Positions 40,898 to 50,682 are shown, counted from the first letter of the stretch. The stretch: 64,000 nt of DNA from Flavobacterium sp. (GCA_016721735.1 JADKHM010000019.1:186001-250000), one strand, 5' to 3'. Program-made: numbers and translations. Notes: generated by a model from the letters alone, not told the origin.

Positions 40898-42424
40898 ATG
40901 AGCACTTCAAAAACAATCAAATCGGCCTTAATTTCTGTATTTTCAAAAGATGGATTAGAGCCTATTGTTCGCAAACTACACGAACAAAATGTAACACTTT
41001 ATTCCACTGGCGGCACTGAAGAATTTATTAAGAACCTCGGCATCCCAGTTATTGCCGTGGAAGATATTACTTCCTATCCATCCATTTTAGGTGGCCGCGT
41101 TAAGACTTTGCATCCGAAAATTTTCGGCGGGATTCTAAATCGCCAGGACAACGCCAGTGATGTGCAACAAATGGAAGAATTTCAAATTCCACAAATTGAC
41201 TTGGTGATTGTTGATTTGTATCCGTTTGAAAAAACAGTTGCTTCCGGTGCGTCAGAAATTGACATCATTGAAAAAATTGACATTGGTGGCATTTCATTAA
41301 TTAGAGCTGCTGCTAAAAATTTTAAAGACACCGTAATTGTGGCTTCGGTAGATGAGTATGCGATGCTACTTGATTTGATAACGTCTCAAAACGGAGCAAC
41401 ATCAATAGAAGACAGAAAACTATTAGCCACAAAAGCTTTTCACGTCTCTTCTCACTATGATACGGCTATTTTCAATTATTTTAATCATGACGAAACGATA
41501 TACAAAGAGAGTATTGCTCACGGACAAATTTTGCGATATGGCGAAAATCCGCATCAAAAGGGCTTTTTCTTTGGCGACTTTGATGCCATGTTCCAAAAAA
41601 TACACGGCAAAGAATTATCCTATAACAATTTGCTAGATGTTGATGCAGCCGTCAATTTGATTCTGGAATTTAAAAATGAAGCGCCGACTTTTGCTATTTT
41701 GAAACACAATAACGCCTGTGGATTAGCAACGAGAAAATCGATGAAAGAGGCGTATTTGGCTGCATTGGCGGGCGATCCTACCTCAGCTTTTGGTGGAGTT
41801 CTCATAGCCAATCAGAAGATTGATGCCGAAACTGCCAATGAAATTAACGCCCTGTTTTGCGAAGTTGTTATTGCGCCGAGTTATGATGCTGACGCCATTT
41901 CAATTTTATCCGAAAAGAAGAACCGAATTATCCTTGTGCAAAACGAAGTGACCTTACCGCAAAGACAAGTGAGAACTTGCTTAAACGGACTTTTAGTACA
42001 AGATAAAAATAATATAACCGACAATAAAGAGCATCTAAAAACCGTTACCATAACAACGCCAAGTTCAGAAGAAATTGAAGATTTGATCTTTGCTTCTAAA
42101 ATATGTAAGAACACCAAATCGAACACCATTGTTTTGGCAAAAAACAACACTTTGATTGCTTCTGGAACTGGACAAACTTCGAGAGTAGATGCCTTACGAC
42201 AAGCCATTGAAAAAGCACACACTTTTGGATTTGATTTGAACGGTTCAGTCATGGCGAGTGATGCTTTTTTCCCATTTCCAGATTGTGTTGAGATTGCAAA
42301 AGAGGCTGGTATTACTGCAGTAATTCAACCTGGCGGCTCGATAAAAGATGGGTTAAGTATCGATTATTGCAACGAAAATAAAGTTGCAATGGTATTTACG
42401 GGAACGCGTCATTTTAAACATTAA
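40898..42424 (+). CDS. purH: Bifunctional AICAR transformylase/IMP cyclohydrolase
   Basis: A 508-residue enzyme for the last two steps of IMP synthesis. The N-terminal IMP cyclohydrolase domain (about 5-190) has LYSTGGTEEFIKNLGI, GGRVKTLHPKIFGGIL and DIGGISLIRAAAKN; the C-terminal transformylase domain (about 195-508) has LRYGENPHQKG, KHNNACGLA and TGQTSRVDALRQAIEKA, plus DAFFPFPDCVE near the end. The length is typical of PurH (505-535). It has its own promoter and is followed by mreB after 57 bases; a separate mreB promoter suggests independent control. Confidence 0.97.
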   Translation: MSTSKTIKSALISVFSKDGLEPIVRKLHEQNVTLYSTGGTEEFIKNLGIPVIAVEDITSYPSILGGRVKTLHPKIFGGILNRQDNASDVQQMEEFQIPQIDLVIVDLYPFEKTVASGASEIDIIEKIDIGGISLIRAAAKNFKDTVIVASVDEYAMLLDLITSQNGATSIEDRKLLATKAFHVSSHYDTAIFNYFNHDETIYKESIAHGQILRYGENPHQKGFFFGDFDAMFQKIHGKELSYNNLLDVDAAVNLILEFKNEAPTFAILKHNNACGLATRKSMKEAYLAALAGDPTSAFGGVLIANQKIDAETANEINALFCEVVIAPSYDADAISILSEKKNRIILVQNEVTLPQRQVRTCLNGLLVQDKNNITDNKEHLKTVTITTPSSEEIEDLIFASKICKNTKSNTIVLAKNNTLIASGTGQTSRVDALRQAIEKAHTFGFDLNGSVMASDAFFPFPDCVEIAKEAGITAVIQPGGSIKDGLSIDYCNENKVAMVFTGTRHFKH

Positions 42425-42430
42425 TTTGTT

Positions 42431-42438
42431 TAACTTTG
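42431..42438 (+). promoter_or_regulatory. -7 box of the mre operon
   Basis: TAACTTTG, exact TAnnTTTG, 7 bases after the purH stop codon and 43 bases before the mreB ATG. Confidence 0.5.
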
Positions 42439-42481
42439 TGCACTAAATTTTATATAAACATAATAAACCCTTAAAAGACTT

Positions 42482-43510
42482 ATGGGATTTTTTGATTTCA
42501 TGACCGAGGATATTGCGATAGATCTTGGTACCGCTAATACGCTTATTATTCACAATGACAAAGTAGTCATTGATAGTCCATCGATCGTAGCTCGTGATCG
42601 CATATCAGGTAAAATAATTGCCGTAGGAAAAGAGGCGAATATGATGCAAGGTAAGACCCATGAAAACATAAAAACCATTCGTCCACTTAAAGATGGGGTC
42701 ATCGCAGATTTTGATGCTTCAGAGAAGATGATCAGCATGTTTATTAAAAGCATTCCAGCCTTAAAGAAAAGAATGTTTACTCCTGCGTTGCGAATGGTTG
42801 TTTGTATACCATCCGGAATTACAGAAGTAGAGATGCGAGCCGTAAAAGAATCTTGTGAACGCGTTAACGGAAAAGAAGTTTATTTGATTCATGAGCCAAT
42901 GGCAGCCGCTATCGGTATTGGCATCGATATTATGCAACCAAAAGGAAATATGATTGTTGATATTGGTGGCGGAACTACTGAAATTGCGGTTATTGCGTTG
43001 GGTGGAATCGTATGTGATAAATCTGTGAAAATTGCGGGTGATGTATTCACCAATGATATTGTTTACTACATGCGTACACAGCACAATTTATTTGTTGGAG
43101 AAAGTACTGCGGAAAAAATCAAAATTACTGTCGGAGCTGCACTCGAAGAATTAGAAACTGCGCCAGAAGATATGTCAGTACAAGGACGAGATTTGCTCAC
43201 TGGTAAGCCAAAGCAAGTAGAGGTTTCTTATAGAGAAATTGCAAAAGCCTTAGACAAGTCCATTCAACGAATTGAAGACGCTGTTATGGAAACTTTATCT
43301 CAAACGCCTCCAGAATTGGCTGCGGACATCTACAACACCGGAATTTATTTAGCAGGTGGAGGTTCTATGTTAAGAGGTTTAGACAAGCGTATTTCTCAAA
43401 AAACAGATTTGCCAGTTTATATTGCCGAAGATCCATTGCGAGCGGTAGTTCGTGGCACTGGAATGGCGTTGAAAAATATTCCAAAATTCAGAAGTATCCT
43501 TATAAAATAA
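42482..43510 (+). CDS. mreB: Rod shape-determining protein MreB
   Basis: A 342-residue bacterial actin that guides lateral wall synthesis. DLGTANTLIIH (residues 13-23) is the phosphate-1 loop, VDIGGGTTEIAVIALGG (about 159-175) phosphate-2, and YLAGGGSMLRGLDKRI (about 289-304) the adenosine motif. FFDFMTEDIAIDLG at the start includes the membrane-contacting N-terminus. The length is normal. The gene heads an elongasome operon: mreC, mreD, PBP2 and rodA follow, the first after a 90-base gap that holds a heptamer palindrome, the others overlapping or nearly so. Confidence 0.98.
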   Translation: MGFFDFMTEDIAIDLGTANTLIIHNDKVVIDSPSIVARDRISGKIIAVGKEANMMQGKTHENIKTIRPLKDGVIADFDASEKMISMFIKSIPALKKRMFTPALRMVVCIPSGITEVEMRAVKESCERVNGKEVYLIHEPMAAAIGIGIDIMQPKGNMIVDIGGGTTEIAVIALGGIVCDKSVKIAGDVFTNDIVYYMRTQHNLFVGESTAEKIKITVGAALEELETAPEDMSVQGRDLLTGKPKQVEVSYREIAKALDKSIQRIEDAVMETLSQTPPELAADIYNTGIYLAGGGSMLRGLDKRISQKTDLPVYIAEDPLRAVVRGTGMALKNIPKFRSILIK

Positions 43511-43523
43511 TATTCCAATAATG

Positions 43524-43576
43524 AAATTCCAAATTCCAAAACATCAGTTTAGCCGTTGCGATGGAATTTGGAATTT
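43524..43576. repeat. AATTCCA heptamer palindrome between mreB and mreC
   Basis: Arm AAATTCCAAATTCCA (43524-43538) pairs with TGGAATTTGGAATTT (43562-43576) around a 23-base loop. It is a perfect 15-base stem without a T-run directly behind, inside an operon, so it could attenuate or stabilise the mreC side of the transcript. Confidence 0.7.
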
Positions 43577-43600
43577 GATATTTTAAATATTTAGAACCAG

Positions 43601-44422
43601 ATGCAGCAAATATTTATTTTTATATTTAAAAACAGCTATCGATTGCTGTTTTTGCTGCTTTTGGTGGTGTCGTTAGTGTTCACAATTCAATCGCATTCGT
43701 ATCATAGAAGTAAAGTGATTAGTTCGGCTAATTTCTTAAGCGGAGGTGTGTACGAGCGCATCAATAACATTAGCGAATATTTAAGTCTAAAAAATCAAAA
43801 CGAGGAATTAGCGATTGAAAATGCACGACTAAAAAGTATCATTTTCAATGCGAAAGACACGACAACTTTTCCGAAAATTGACTCCATTAGGGGCGTAAGA
43901 AATGCCGACATTATTGTATCAAAAGTCATCCACAATTCGTATAACGTCTACGAAAATTACCTAACTATCAATAGCGGAAGTGCCGCAGGCGTCAAGTCAG
44001 ATATGGGCGTCATTAATAGTGCGGGAATTATTGGTATTGTCGATCGAACTTCCAAAAATTACGCTACGGTCATCAGTATTTTGAATGTTAAGAGTCAAAT
44101 TAACGCGAAAATCAAAAAATCAAATCACTTTGGTTCACTTGTATGGAACGGTAAAAGCACTGGATTCGTTCAGTTGATTGACGTTCCTCGACTGGCTTCA
44201 GTGAGAAAAGGTGACACTATTGTTACAGGTGGACAGTCAGTCATTTTTCCTGAGAATATTGGAATCGGGACAATTAATAACATCTACATCGATAACAAGA
44301 CGAATTATTATACTTTGAATATCAAACTTTTTAATGATATGACCAATTTAGGTCATGTGTATATCATCAAAAGTAAAGACCGTGAGGAAATATTGACTCT
44401 AGAAAAGAAAGATAATGAATAG
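43601..44422 (+). CDS. mreC: Rod shape-determining protein MreC
   Basis: A 273-residue bitopic protein: a membrane helix (about 12-29), a coiled-coil dimerisation region (about 50-75, YLSLKNQNEELAIENARLK) and the periplasmic beta domain (about 105-265) with NYLTINSGSAAGVKSDMGVIN and VNSAGIIGIVD-like motifs. It links MreB to PBP2. Length and order are normal. It overlaps mreD by 8 bases. Confidence 0.95.
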   Translation: MQQIFIFIFKNSYRLLFLLLLVVSLVFTIQSHSYHRSKVISSANFLSGGVYERINNISEYLSLKNQNEELAIENARLKSIIFNAKDTTTFPKIDSIRGVRNADIIVSKVIHNSYNVYENYLTINSGSAAGVKSDMGVINSAGIIGIVDRTSKNYATVISILNVKSQINAKIKKSNHFGSLVWNGKSTGFVQLIDVPRLASVRKGDTIVTGGQSVIFPENIGIGTINNIYIDNKTNYYTLNIKLFNDMTNLGHVYIIKSKDREEILTLEKKDNE

Positions 44423-44921
44423 CGCCATTTTTGTAAATATCGCGCGATTTCTACTGCTTTTAGCGGCTCAAATTCTCATTTTCAATAATTTAGATTTCTT
44501 GGGATACATTAATCCCTATCCGTATATATTATTTATTATTTTATATCCTGTAAACGGCAACAAGACAGGGTTGCTGTTGGCTAGTTTTTTCCTGGGATTA
44601 ATTTTAGATATGTTTTGCAATTCAGGCGGTGTTCATGCTGCGGCCTCATTATTATTAGCGTATTATCGTCCTTACATTTTTAAGTTTTCATTCGGTTTAA
44701 GTTACGAATATCAAACAGTTAAACTAAACGATGTCTTAACACCAGAACGGTTTTCATTTCTTGCCATCGCGGTTGTCTTACACCATTTTGTGTTATTTAT
44801 TTTGGAAGTTTTCCGAATGAGCTTTCTACTTGAAATCCTTATGAAAACCGTCGCAAGTACGATTTTCACCTTGATAGTCTGCATTCTAATCATCTACTTA
44901 ATCAAGCCCAACAAAAGATGA
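44415..44921 (+). CDS. mreD: Rod shape-determining protein MreD
   Basis: A 168-residue inner-membrane protein of five helices; MreD is poorly conserved but always lies between mreC and PBP2. PYPYILFIILYPVNGNK and LGLILDMFCNSGGVHAAASLLLAYYRP match the family pattern (P-x-P-x-F and G-x-x-x-D). It overlaps mreC by 8 bases and the PBP2 gene by 4 bases, so translation is coupled. Confidence 0.9.
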   Translation: MNSAIFVNIARFLLLLAAQILIFNNLDFLGYINPYPYILFIILYPVNGNKTGLLLASFFLGLILDMFCNSGGVHAAASLLLAYYRPYIFKFSFGLSYEYQTVKLNDVLTPERFSFLAIAVVLHHFVLFILEVFRMSFLLEILMKTVASTIFTLIVCILIIYLIKPNKR

Positions 44922-46819
44922 GAAAAGTATTACTGCCTACGGTCATTATCATCGCAACAATATTGCTGGTACTAAGGCTCTTTTACTTGCAAATTGTTGA
45001 TGACTCTTTCAAATTAAAATCAGACAATAACGCGATCAAAATTCAGTACGATTATCCTGAGAGAGGCTATATTTACGATCGACATGGCGCGTTACTTGTG
45101 GCCAATCAACCTTCGTATGATATCATGGTCATTCCAAAGGATATGAAGAATATTGACACCTTGGAATTTTGCCACTTATTGAATGTCACCAAAGAGGATT
45201 TCATAAAAATAATCGCAAAAGCTAAGGTTTATAGCCCACGGTTACCGTCTGTTTTCCTACCTCAATTAAATAAATTAGAGTACGCCGCTTTTCAGGAAAA
45301 GATTCGAAAATTTCCAGGGTTTTATATTCAGAAAAGATCTTTGCGCGATTATCAAGTCAAATTTGGCGCTAACGTTTTCGGATTTATTACCCAAGCAAAC
45401 GAAAAAACCGTTCTAAAAAATCCATATTACAACAGTGGCGACTTATTAGGGAAACAAGGAGTTGAAGAAAGTTATGAAACTACTTTACGCGGAATCAAAG
45501 GTGTAAAATACATTCAAAAAGACAAATACAACCGCGAAATTGGTTCCTACAAAGAAGGCAAATACGACACTATCGCTGTTCAAGGAAAAGACATTCATCT
45601 TTCGATCGACGCTGAGCTTCAAAAATATGGTGAAGAATTGATGGTAAACAAAAGAGGTGGTATTGTTGCCATTGAACCAAAAACTGGCGAAATACTCGCT
45701 TTGGTAACTGCTCCATCCTATGACCCCGCAATTTTAGTAGGTCGACAAAGATCTAGAAATTATACAAAGTTGTACCGCGATTCTATTGCAAAACCGCTAT
45801 ATGACAGAGGACTGCTTGCAGAATATCCGCCAGGTTCTCCATTTAAGATTCTCACAGGACTTATTGCACTGCAGGAACAGGTAATTGATGAACAAACCAC
45901 GGTAGTTTGTAATCATGGATTTAGTTATGCTCGAGGCCGTTTTATGAAATGTCACTGTCATGGTGGAGCGCAGCAATTGCACCGCGGAATTTATGAGTCC
46001 TGCAATGCTTATTTTGGAACTGTTTATATGAAAACTATCAACAAATATCTACGCCCAGCAGATGGCGTTGATGTTTGGAGTAGTCACCTAAAGAGTTTTG
46101 GCCTAGGTGAATTTATGGGTTACGATTTACCTACTGGACGTAGAGGAAAAGCACCAACATCTAAGACCTACAAAAAAATCTATCCGAATGGCGGTTGGAG
46201 AAGTACTGCGATTGTATCGAATGCGATTGGTCAAGGAGAAGTCTTGATGACACCAATACAGTTGGCCAATATGATGGCTGCGGTTGCCAATCACGGTTTC
46301 TATTATACTCCTCATATCATCAGATCGATTAAAGGCCAACCTATTGATAAGAAATATAGAACCAAGCACGTAACGACAGTAGACAGGAAGTATTTCCAAC
46401 CAATGATTGAAGGATTGTTTGATGTTTACAACTTAGGGACAGCGCATGCTCTGCAAGTAGAAGGAATTGAAATCTGTGGTAAAACCGGAACGGCAGAAAA
46501 CTTTGCTAAGATAAATGGTAAGCGCGTAAAACTGCAAGATCACTCAATATTTGTGGCATTTGCTCCAAAAGATAATCCAAAAATTGCCATTGCAGTTTTA
46601 GTAGAAAACGGCTACTGGGGTGCTAGATGGGCAGGCCCGATTACCAGTTTAATGATTGAAAAATACATTAAAAAGAAAATAACGCGTACCGATTTAGAAA
46701 AACGAATGTTAGAAGGTAGTCTGCAAGGAGAATATGCCAAATATACAGGGAAGAAAGAAGTCGATAGTTTGCTGCTGAAACCCAAAGCTGTAAATCCTGA
46801 AGAGGCAACTGAAAACTAA
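44918..46819 (+). CDS. mrdA: Penicillin-binding protein 2 (elongation transpeptidase)
   Basis: A 633-residue class B PBP that crosslinks peptidoglycan during elongation as RodA's partner. A membrane helix (about 5-22), a pedestal domain (about 45-210), and the transpeptidase domain with SPFK (Ser307, Lys310), SCN (361-363) and KTG (522-524), the three motifs of the active site, all intact. LGKQGVEESYETTLRG is typical of PBP2. The SxxK motif is followed by a Cys-rich segment CHCHGG (345-350) as in Bacteroidota homologs. It overlaps mreD by 4 bases and lies 5 bases before rodA. Confidence 0.96.
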   Translation: MRKVLLPTVIIIATILLVLRLFYLQIVDDSFKLKSDNNAIKIQYDYPERGYIYDRHGALLVANQPSYDIMVIPKDMKNIDTLEFCHLLNVTKEDFIKIIAKAKVYSPRLPSVFLPQLNKLEYAAFQEKIRKFPGFYIQKRSLRDYQVKFGANVFGFITQANEKTVLKNPYYNSGDLLGKQGVEESYETTLRGIKGVKYIQKDKYNREIGSYKEGKYDTIAVQGKDIHLSIDAELQKYGEELMVNKRGGIVAIEPKTGEILALVTAPSYDPAILVGRQRSRNYTKLYRDSIAKPLYDRGLLAEYPPGSPFKILTGLIALQEQVIDEQTTVVCNHGFSYARGRFMKCHCHGGAQQLHRGIYESCNAYFGTVYMKTINKYLRPADGVDVWSSHLKSFGLGEFMGYDLPTGRRGKAPTSKTYKKIYPNGGWRSTAIVSNAIGQGEVLMTPIQLANMMAAVANHGFYYTPHIIRSIKGQPIDKKYRTKHVTTVDRKYFQPMIEGLFDVYNLGTAHALQVEGIEICGKTGTAENFAKINGKRVKLQDHSIFVAFAPKDNPKIAIAVLVENGYWGARWAGPITSLMIEKYIKKKITRTDLEKRMLEGSLQGEYAKYTGKKEVDSLLLKPKAVNPEEATEN

Positions 46820-46824
46820 TAACA

Positions 46825-48081
46825 ATGAAAAACCAAAGTGTAACTAATAATCTTGATTGGATCAGTGTAATTATCTACATTGTACTGGTCATTATGGGTT
46901 GGTTGAATATTTATTCTTCGTCGTTGTCATTATCAGATGAACCATTTACTTTAGATCTAACACAGTTTTACGGCAAACAACTCTTAAGTATCGCCTTAGC
47001 GATTCCATTAATATTTGTGGTGTTGTCTGTTGATGGAAAATTTTATGAAAAATTCTCGAGTATCATTTACATTATTGGACTGCTTTCCTTGGCAGGTTTA
47101 TTTGTTTTTGGTAAAACCATCAAAGGGCAAGCTAACTGGTACTCATTTGGAGCCTTTGGTTTACAGCCGTCTGAATTTGTTAAGGCCGCCACTGCGCTGG
47201 CATTGGCTAAATACCTCAGTGATGTTCAAGTTAATCTAAAGGATGTCAATCGGCAAATTCAAGCATTAGGAATTATCTTTCTACCTGTTCTTTTAATTGT
47301 CATTCATGACCCTGGAAGCGCCTTAATCTTTATGGTTTTTTTCTTCGTTTTGTATCGAGAAGGACTACCGCCTTGGTATTTGTGGACAGGATTAATTGCA
47401 ATTTTACTATTTGTTATGGCGCTGGTTTTCGAACCATGGGCCGTCATATTAATAGCCTTTGTTATTACCGTTCTAATTTACTTTAGAAGCCGAATTATCG
47501 ATCGTAACATCATAGCCAGCGCTATCGCAATGGTACTTATTTCTGGTTTTGTCTTTTCTGTAGATTATGTCTTCGAATCAGTATTTAAACAACATCATAG
47601 AGATCGCTTTAATATTCTGCTTGGAAAAGAGGTTGACATGAAAGGAATTGGATACAACACCAATCAATCCGAAATTGCGATTGGTTCAGGTGGCTGGTTC
47701 GGTAAAGGATTTCTCGAAGGCACGCAAACCAAAGGAGGTTTCGTTCCAGAGCAACACACCGACTATATATTTACCACAGTGGGTGAAGAATGGGGCTTTT
47801 TAGGATCATTAATTGTAATTGCGCTGTTTGTTGGTTTAATATTTAGAACAATCTATCTCGCAGAAAGGCAAAAGACTAAATTTAGCAGGGTTTACGGCTA
47901 TTGTGTTGCGTGCATCTTGTTCATACACTTCTTTGTCAATATTGCAATGGTGGCTGGTATCTTTCCTACCATTGGAGTACCACTACCTTTCTTTTCATAC
48001 GGCGGATCGGGGCTTTGGGGCTTTACCATTTTGCTTTTCATTTTCTTAAAAATGGATGCCAATAAGGTCAATGAATGGTAA
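46825..48081 (+). CDS. rodA: Rod shape-determining protein RodA (glycosyltransferase)
   Basis: A 418-residue SEDS-family peptidoglycan polymerase with about ten helices. ANWYSFGAFGLQPSEFVKAATALALAKYLS (here in two parts) is the SEDS signature, IHDPGSALIFM lies on the next loop with the catalytic Asp, and PFFSYGGSGLWGF is at the end. The Glu of PSEF and the Asp of HDPGSA are intact. The length is slightly greater than in E. coli (370) and usual for Bacteroidota. It is the last gene of the operon and is followed by a strong terminator. Confidence 0.96.
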   Translation: MKNQSVTNNLDWISVIIYIVLVIMGWLNIYSSSLSLSDEPFTLDLTQFYGKQLLSIALAIPLIFVVLSVDGKFYEKFSSIIYIIGLLSLAGLFVFGKTIKGQANWYSFGAFGLQPSEFVKAATALALAKYLSDVQVNLKDVNRQIQALGIIFLPVLLIVIHDPGSALIFMVFFFVLYREGLPPWYLWTGLIAILLFVMALVFEPWAVILIAFVITVLIYFRSRIIDRNIIASAIAMVLISGFVFSVDYVFESVFKQHHRDRFNILLGKEVDMKGIGYNTNQSEIAIGSGGWFGKGFLEGTQTKGGFVPEQHTDYIFTTVGEEWGFLGSLIVIALFVGLIFRTIYLAERQKTKFSRVYGYCVACILFIHFFVNIAMVAGIFPTIGVPLPFFSYGGSGLWGFTILLFIFLKMDANKVNEW

Positions 48082-48104
48082 GATTACTTCTTCCAACTTA
48101 ACAT

Positions 48105-48146
48105 AAAAAAAAGCCTCAAGAGTCATGATTCTTGAGGCTTTTTTCA
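48105..48146. terminator. Bidirectional terminator between rodA and prc
   Basis: AAAAAAAAGCCTCAAGA and TCTTGAGGCTTTTTT form a stem of 15 or more base pairs with a loop of about 8. T6 on the right and A8 on the left make it work for both converging genes. Confidence 0.9.
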
Positions 48147-48161
48147 TTTCTGTATTACTAT

Positions 48162-50390
48162 TTAAGACTTTACTACTTTGTCTTTCTTTAGTTTGCTATC
48201 AACACCTTTTTTGACGATTTCTTTTGGTTGCAAGTCATCAAGAACATTAATGGCTTCTTCTACGTAGATGTCTTTTGAAAGACTTTCATGCCATCTTTCT
48301 CGCTTCTCTTTCAAGGAAACATCGGTTTTCATAGCTTCTTCTTCATACGGTAAAGACGAAAACTGTAAGGAATTTTTGTAGTCTGCAATAGATTTGTACT
48401 TCTTGGCTTTTTCTTCAATCGCTTTCTGTTCTGCTTTGAACTGATCGATGTTTAAGCTATAAACATTTTCTTTGTTGCGTTGGTCAATCCATTTTGCATT
48501 TTCTTCGATTAACTTAAATTTCTCATTGTTTGCAATACGTTTCTTGCTATTATCAATCGCAGCATCAAAGTTGTTTTGTTTGTCCCAAAAATTAAATTGT
48601 GCAGGCTCAATCTTATCCCAAGGCATCGCATTGTCAATATCTCGCTCTCCCATTTTCAAATACGCGTAACGATCCGGAATAGCCACATCACTGCTAACAC
48701 CTTCTAACTGTGTCGAACCACCCGTAATTCTGTAGAATTTTTGTGTGGTTGTTTTCAAAGCGCCCAAATCTCCCACGCTACTTCCGCGAACAAATTGATT
48801 CAAATCAATTACGTTTTGAACTGTTCCCTTACCATAAGATTGTTTGCTTCCAATGACAATTCCGCGTCGGTAGTCTTGTATTGCAGCAGCAAAAATCTCC
48901 GAAGCGGAAGCTGAAAAGCTGTTCTGCATCACTACCAACGGACCATCCCATTGAATTTTCTTGTCCTTGTCATACAAAACTTCTTGCTTCTTTCCGGCAG
49001 ACTTTATTTGAACTACTGGACCATCTTCGATAAATAATCCAGCGATATCAACCACTGTTTTCAAAGAACCACCACCATTGTCACGCAAATCCATGACAAT
49101 TCCTTGTACTCCCGCATTTTTCAATCTATCGACTTCAACGGCGATGTCTTTTCCGGCATCACGACTGTCGTTATTTTCAAAATCAATGTAGAACTTTGGC
49201 AAGTAGATGATGCCGTATTTCAAACCATTTTTCTCGACAATACTTGATTTAGCGTACGTCTCTTCTATCTCGACAATATCTCTAATAATTGAAATTATTT
49301 TAAGCGTTCCGTCTACTTTTTTAACCGTCAGACGAACTTCCGTTCCTTTTGGTCCTTTAATTTTCTTTACCACATCGTCTAGGTGCATGCCCACAACCTC
49401 AACAGGCTCGGCATTTCCTTGTGCAACTTTTAAAATAATATCTCCTGATTCTAATTCTTTACCTCTCCACGCTGGACCTCCAGAAATCAATTCTGAAATT
49501 TCGGTGTAGTCATTTTTCTTTTGAAGTCGAGCACCAATTCCTTCCAATTTCCCACTCATACTCACGTCGAAACGCTCTTTTTCATCTGGTGGAAAATAGT
49601 TCGTATGCGGATCAAATCGTGTCGCAATGGCATTTACAAAAACGGAAAACCAATCATTTTGGTCTAAATCACTTATAAAATCGAAATACTCATTTAACGA
49701 CTTTAAAGAACTTTCTCTCGTTTCTTTTTCTAATTGTTCGAATGATTTTGGAGGTTCATTAGCAGCAACATCTGCTGTTTTTTTGTCTTCTCCGCCCTCC
49801 TTTTTCTCCTGAGTAACACCGTTTTTCTTATCTTCTTGCATCTTTAACTTATCCGTCAAAGAAGAAAGAGTAGACAATTTGATTTGCTTGCGCCATTTTT
49901 CCTTTAGTTCCGTCACATTTTTGGCGTATGGCAACTTCTCGTAGTCCGTATTGAAATCCTCTTTCACATTATAATCAAATGGCTTTGCAAGAATTTCTTT
50001 ATAGAATCCTTTGCTTTCAGACAGCCTTTTTATCAATCGATCATACGTCAAATTAAAGAACGTCAAATCTTTATTTTTGATTTGATCATCAATTTGCGTT
50101 TCGTAAGCAGCAAACTCGTCGATATCAGATTGGATAAAAAAGCGTTTCGAAGGATCGAGTGCTTCAACATAATCTTTGTAGATTCCTTTAGAAAAATTAT
50201 CGTCGATTACCGCTGGGTCGTAATGCCCTCTTTCGATTACAAACGTCAACAACTCCAATAACATTTTGTCTTTTTCGGGATCGCCTTTGGGCTCTAGCAC
50301 CCCTTTGAAAGCAAACAATCCCATAGAAACGGCGACAACTACCAGTATTAATTTGTAATTCCTTTTCATATATTGAATTAAAAGATTCAT
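48162..50390 (-). CDS. prc: Carboxy-terminal processing (tail-specific) protease, S41A
   Basis: A 742-residue periplasmic protease. A signal anchor (about 11-28), an N-terminal helical domain (about 35-240), a PDZ domain (about 275-360), and the S41 catalytic domain with NSFSASASEIFAAAIQDY (Ser495, Asp506) and SYGKGTVQ (Lys521): the Ser/Lys dyad of Tsp. A DUF3340-type C-terminal domain ends the protein (about 590-730). It degrades or trims envelope proteins and may process wall hydrolases. ATG at 50390 and 50369 are both in frame; the latter (MKRNYKLIL) is also typical. It is the only minus-strand gene in this region. Confidence 0.94.
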   Translation of the reverse strand: MNLLIQYMKRNYKLILVVVAVSMGLFAFKGVLEPKGDPEKDKMLLELLTFVIERGHYDPAVIDDNFSKGIYKDYVEALDPSKRFFIQSDIDEFAAYETQIDDQIKNKDLTFFNLTYDRLIKRLSESKGFYKEILAKPFDYNVKEDFNTDYEKLPYAKNVTELKEKWRKQIKLSTLSSLTDKLKMQEDKKNGVTQEKKEGGEDKKTADVAANEPPKSFEQLEKETRESSLKSLNEYFDFISDLDQNDWFSVFVNAIATRFDPHTNYFPPDEKERFDVSMSGKLEGIGARLQKKNDYTEISELISGGPAWRGKELESGDIILKVAQGNAEPVEVVGMHLDDVVKKIKGPKGTEVRLTVKKVDGTLKIISIIRDIVEIEETYAKSSIVEKNGLKYGIIYLPKFYIDFENNDSRDAGKDIAVEVDRLKNAGVQGIVMDLRDNGGGSLKTVVDIAGLFIEDGPVVQIKSAGKKQEVLYDKDKKIQWDGPLVVMQNSFSASASEIFAAAIQDYRRGIVIGSKQSYGKGTVQNVIDLNQFVRGSSVGDLGALKTTTQKFYRITGGSTQLEGVSSDVAIPDRYAYLKMGERDIDNAMPWDKIEPAQFNFWDKQNNFDAAIDNSKKRIANNEKFKLIEENAKWIDQRNKENVYSLNIDQFKAEQKAIEEKAKKYKSIADYKNSLQFSSLPYEEEAMKTDVSLKEKRERWHESLSKDIYVEEAINVLDDLQPKEIVKKGVDSKLKKDKVVKS

Positions 50391-50682
50391 TAATTTTTTA
50401 GGTCTAAATTAAACAAAAAGTAAAGCGACGCTTTTATTCTGAGGCTAATTTTTTGTTAAAGATGCTAAAATAAGAACTTCCTATTAAAAATGCTTATTTT
50501 TGCGGGGAATTATTAAACCCGGATTCGGCAATAATTGGCTGAAAATGGATTTAAAGATGGTGCCTAGCCCTGATGGAAATGGCATCCTTTTGTGCCCAAC
50601 TTAATGTTCTATTTTACCGCACTCGAGTGGCACAAAAGATAGAATGGACAGCAGGAAATAGCTCCCAAAAAATAGAGAATTG
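50391..50682. promoter_or_regulatory. prc-surE divergent region with element copy D
   Basis: This 292-base gap contains the structured element copy D (50565-50670), which ends 12 bases before the surE ATG. A weak -7 box TACTTTTT for prc lies near 50420 on the minus strand. Nothing else is visible. Confidence 0.5.
50565..50670 (+). repeat. Structured intergenic element, copy D
   Basis: TAGCCCTGATGGAAATGGC, then ATCCTTTTGTGCC, a longer AT-rich centre, GGCACAAAAGATAGA, ACAGCAGG and GCTCCCAAAA. The central stem pairs CTTTTGTGCC with GGCACAAAAG exactly. Confidence 0.6.
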
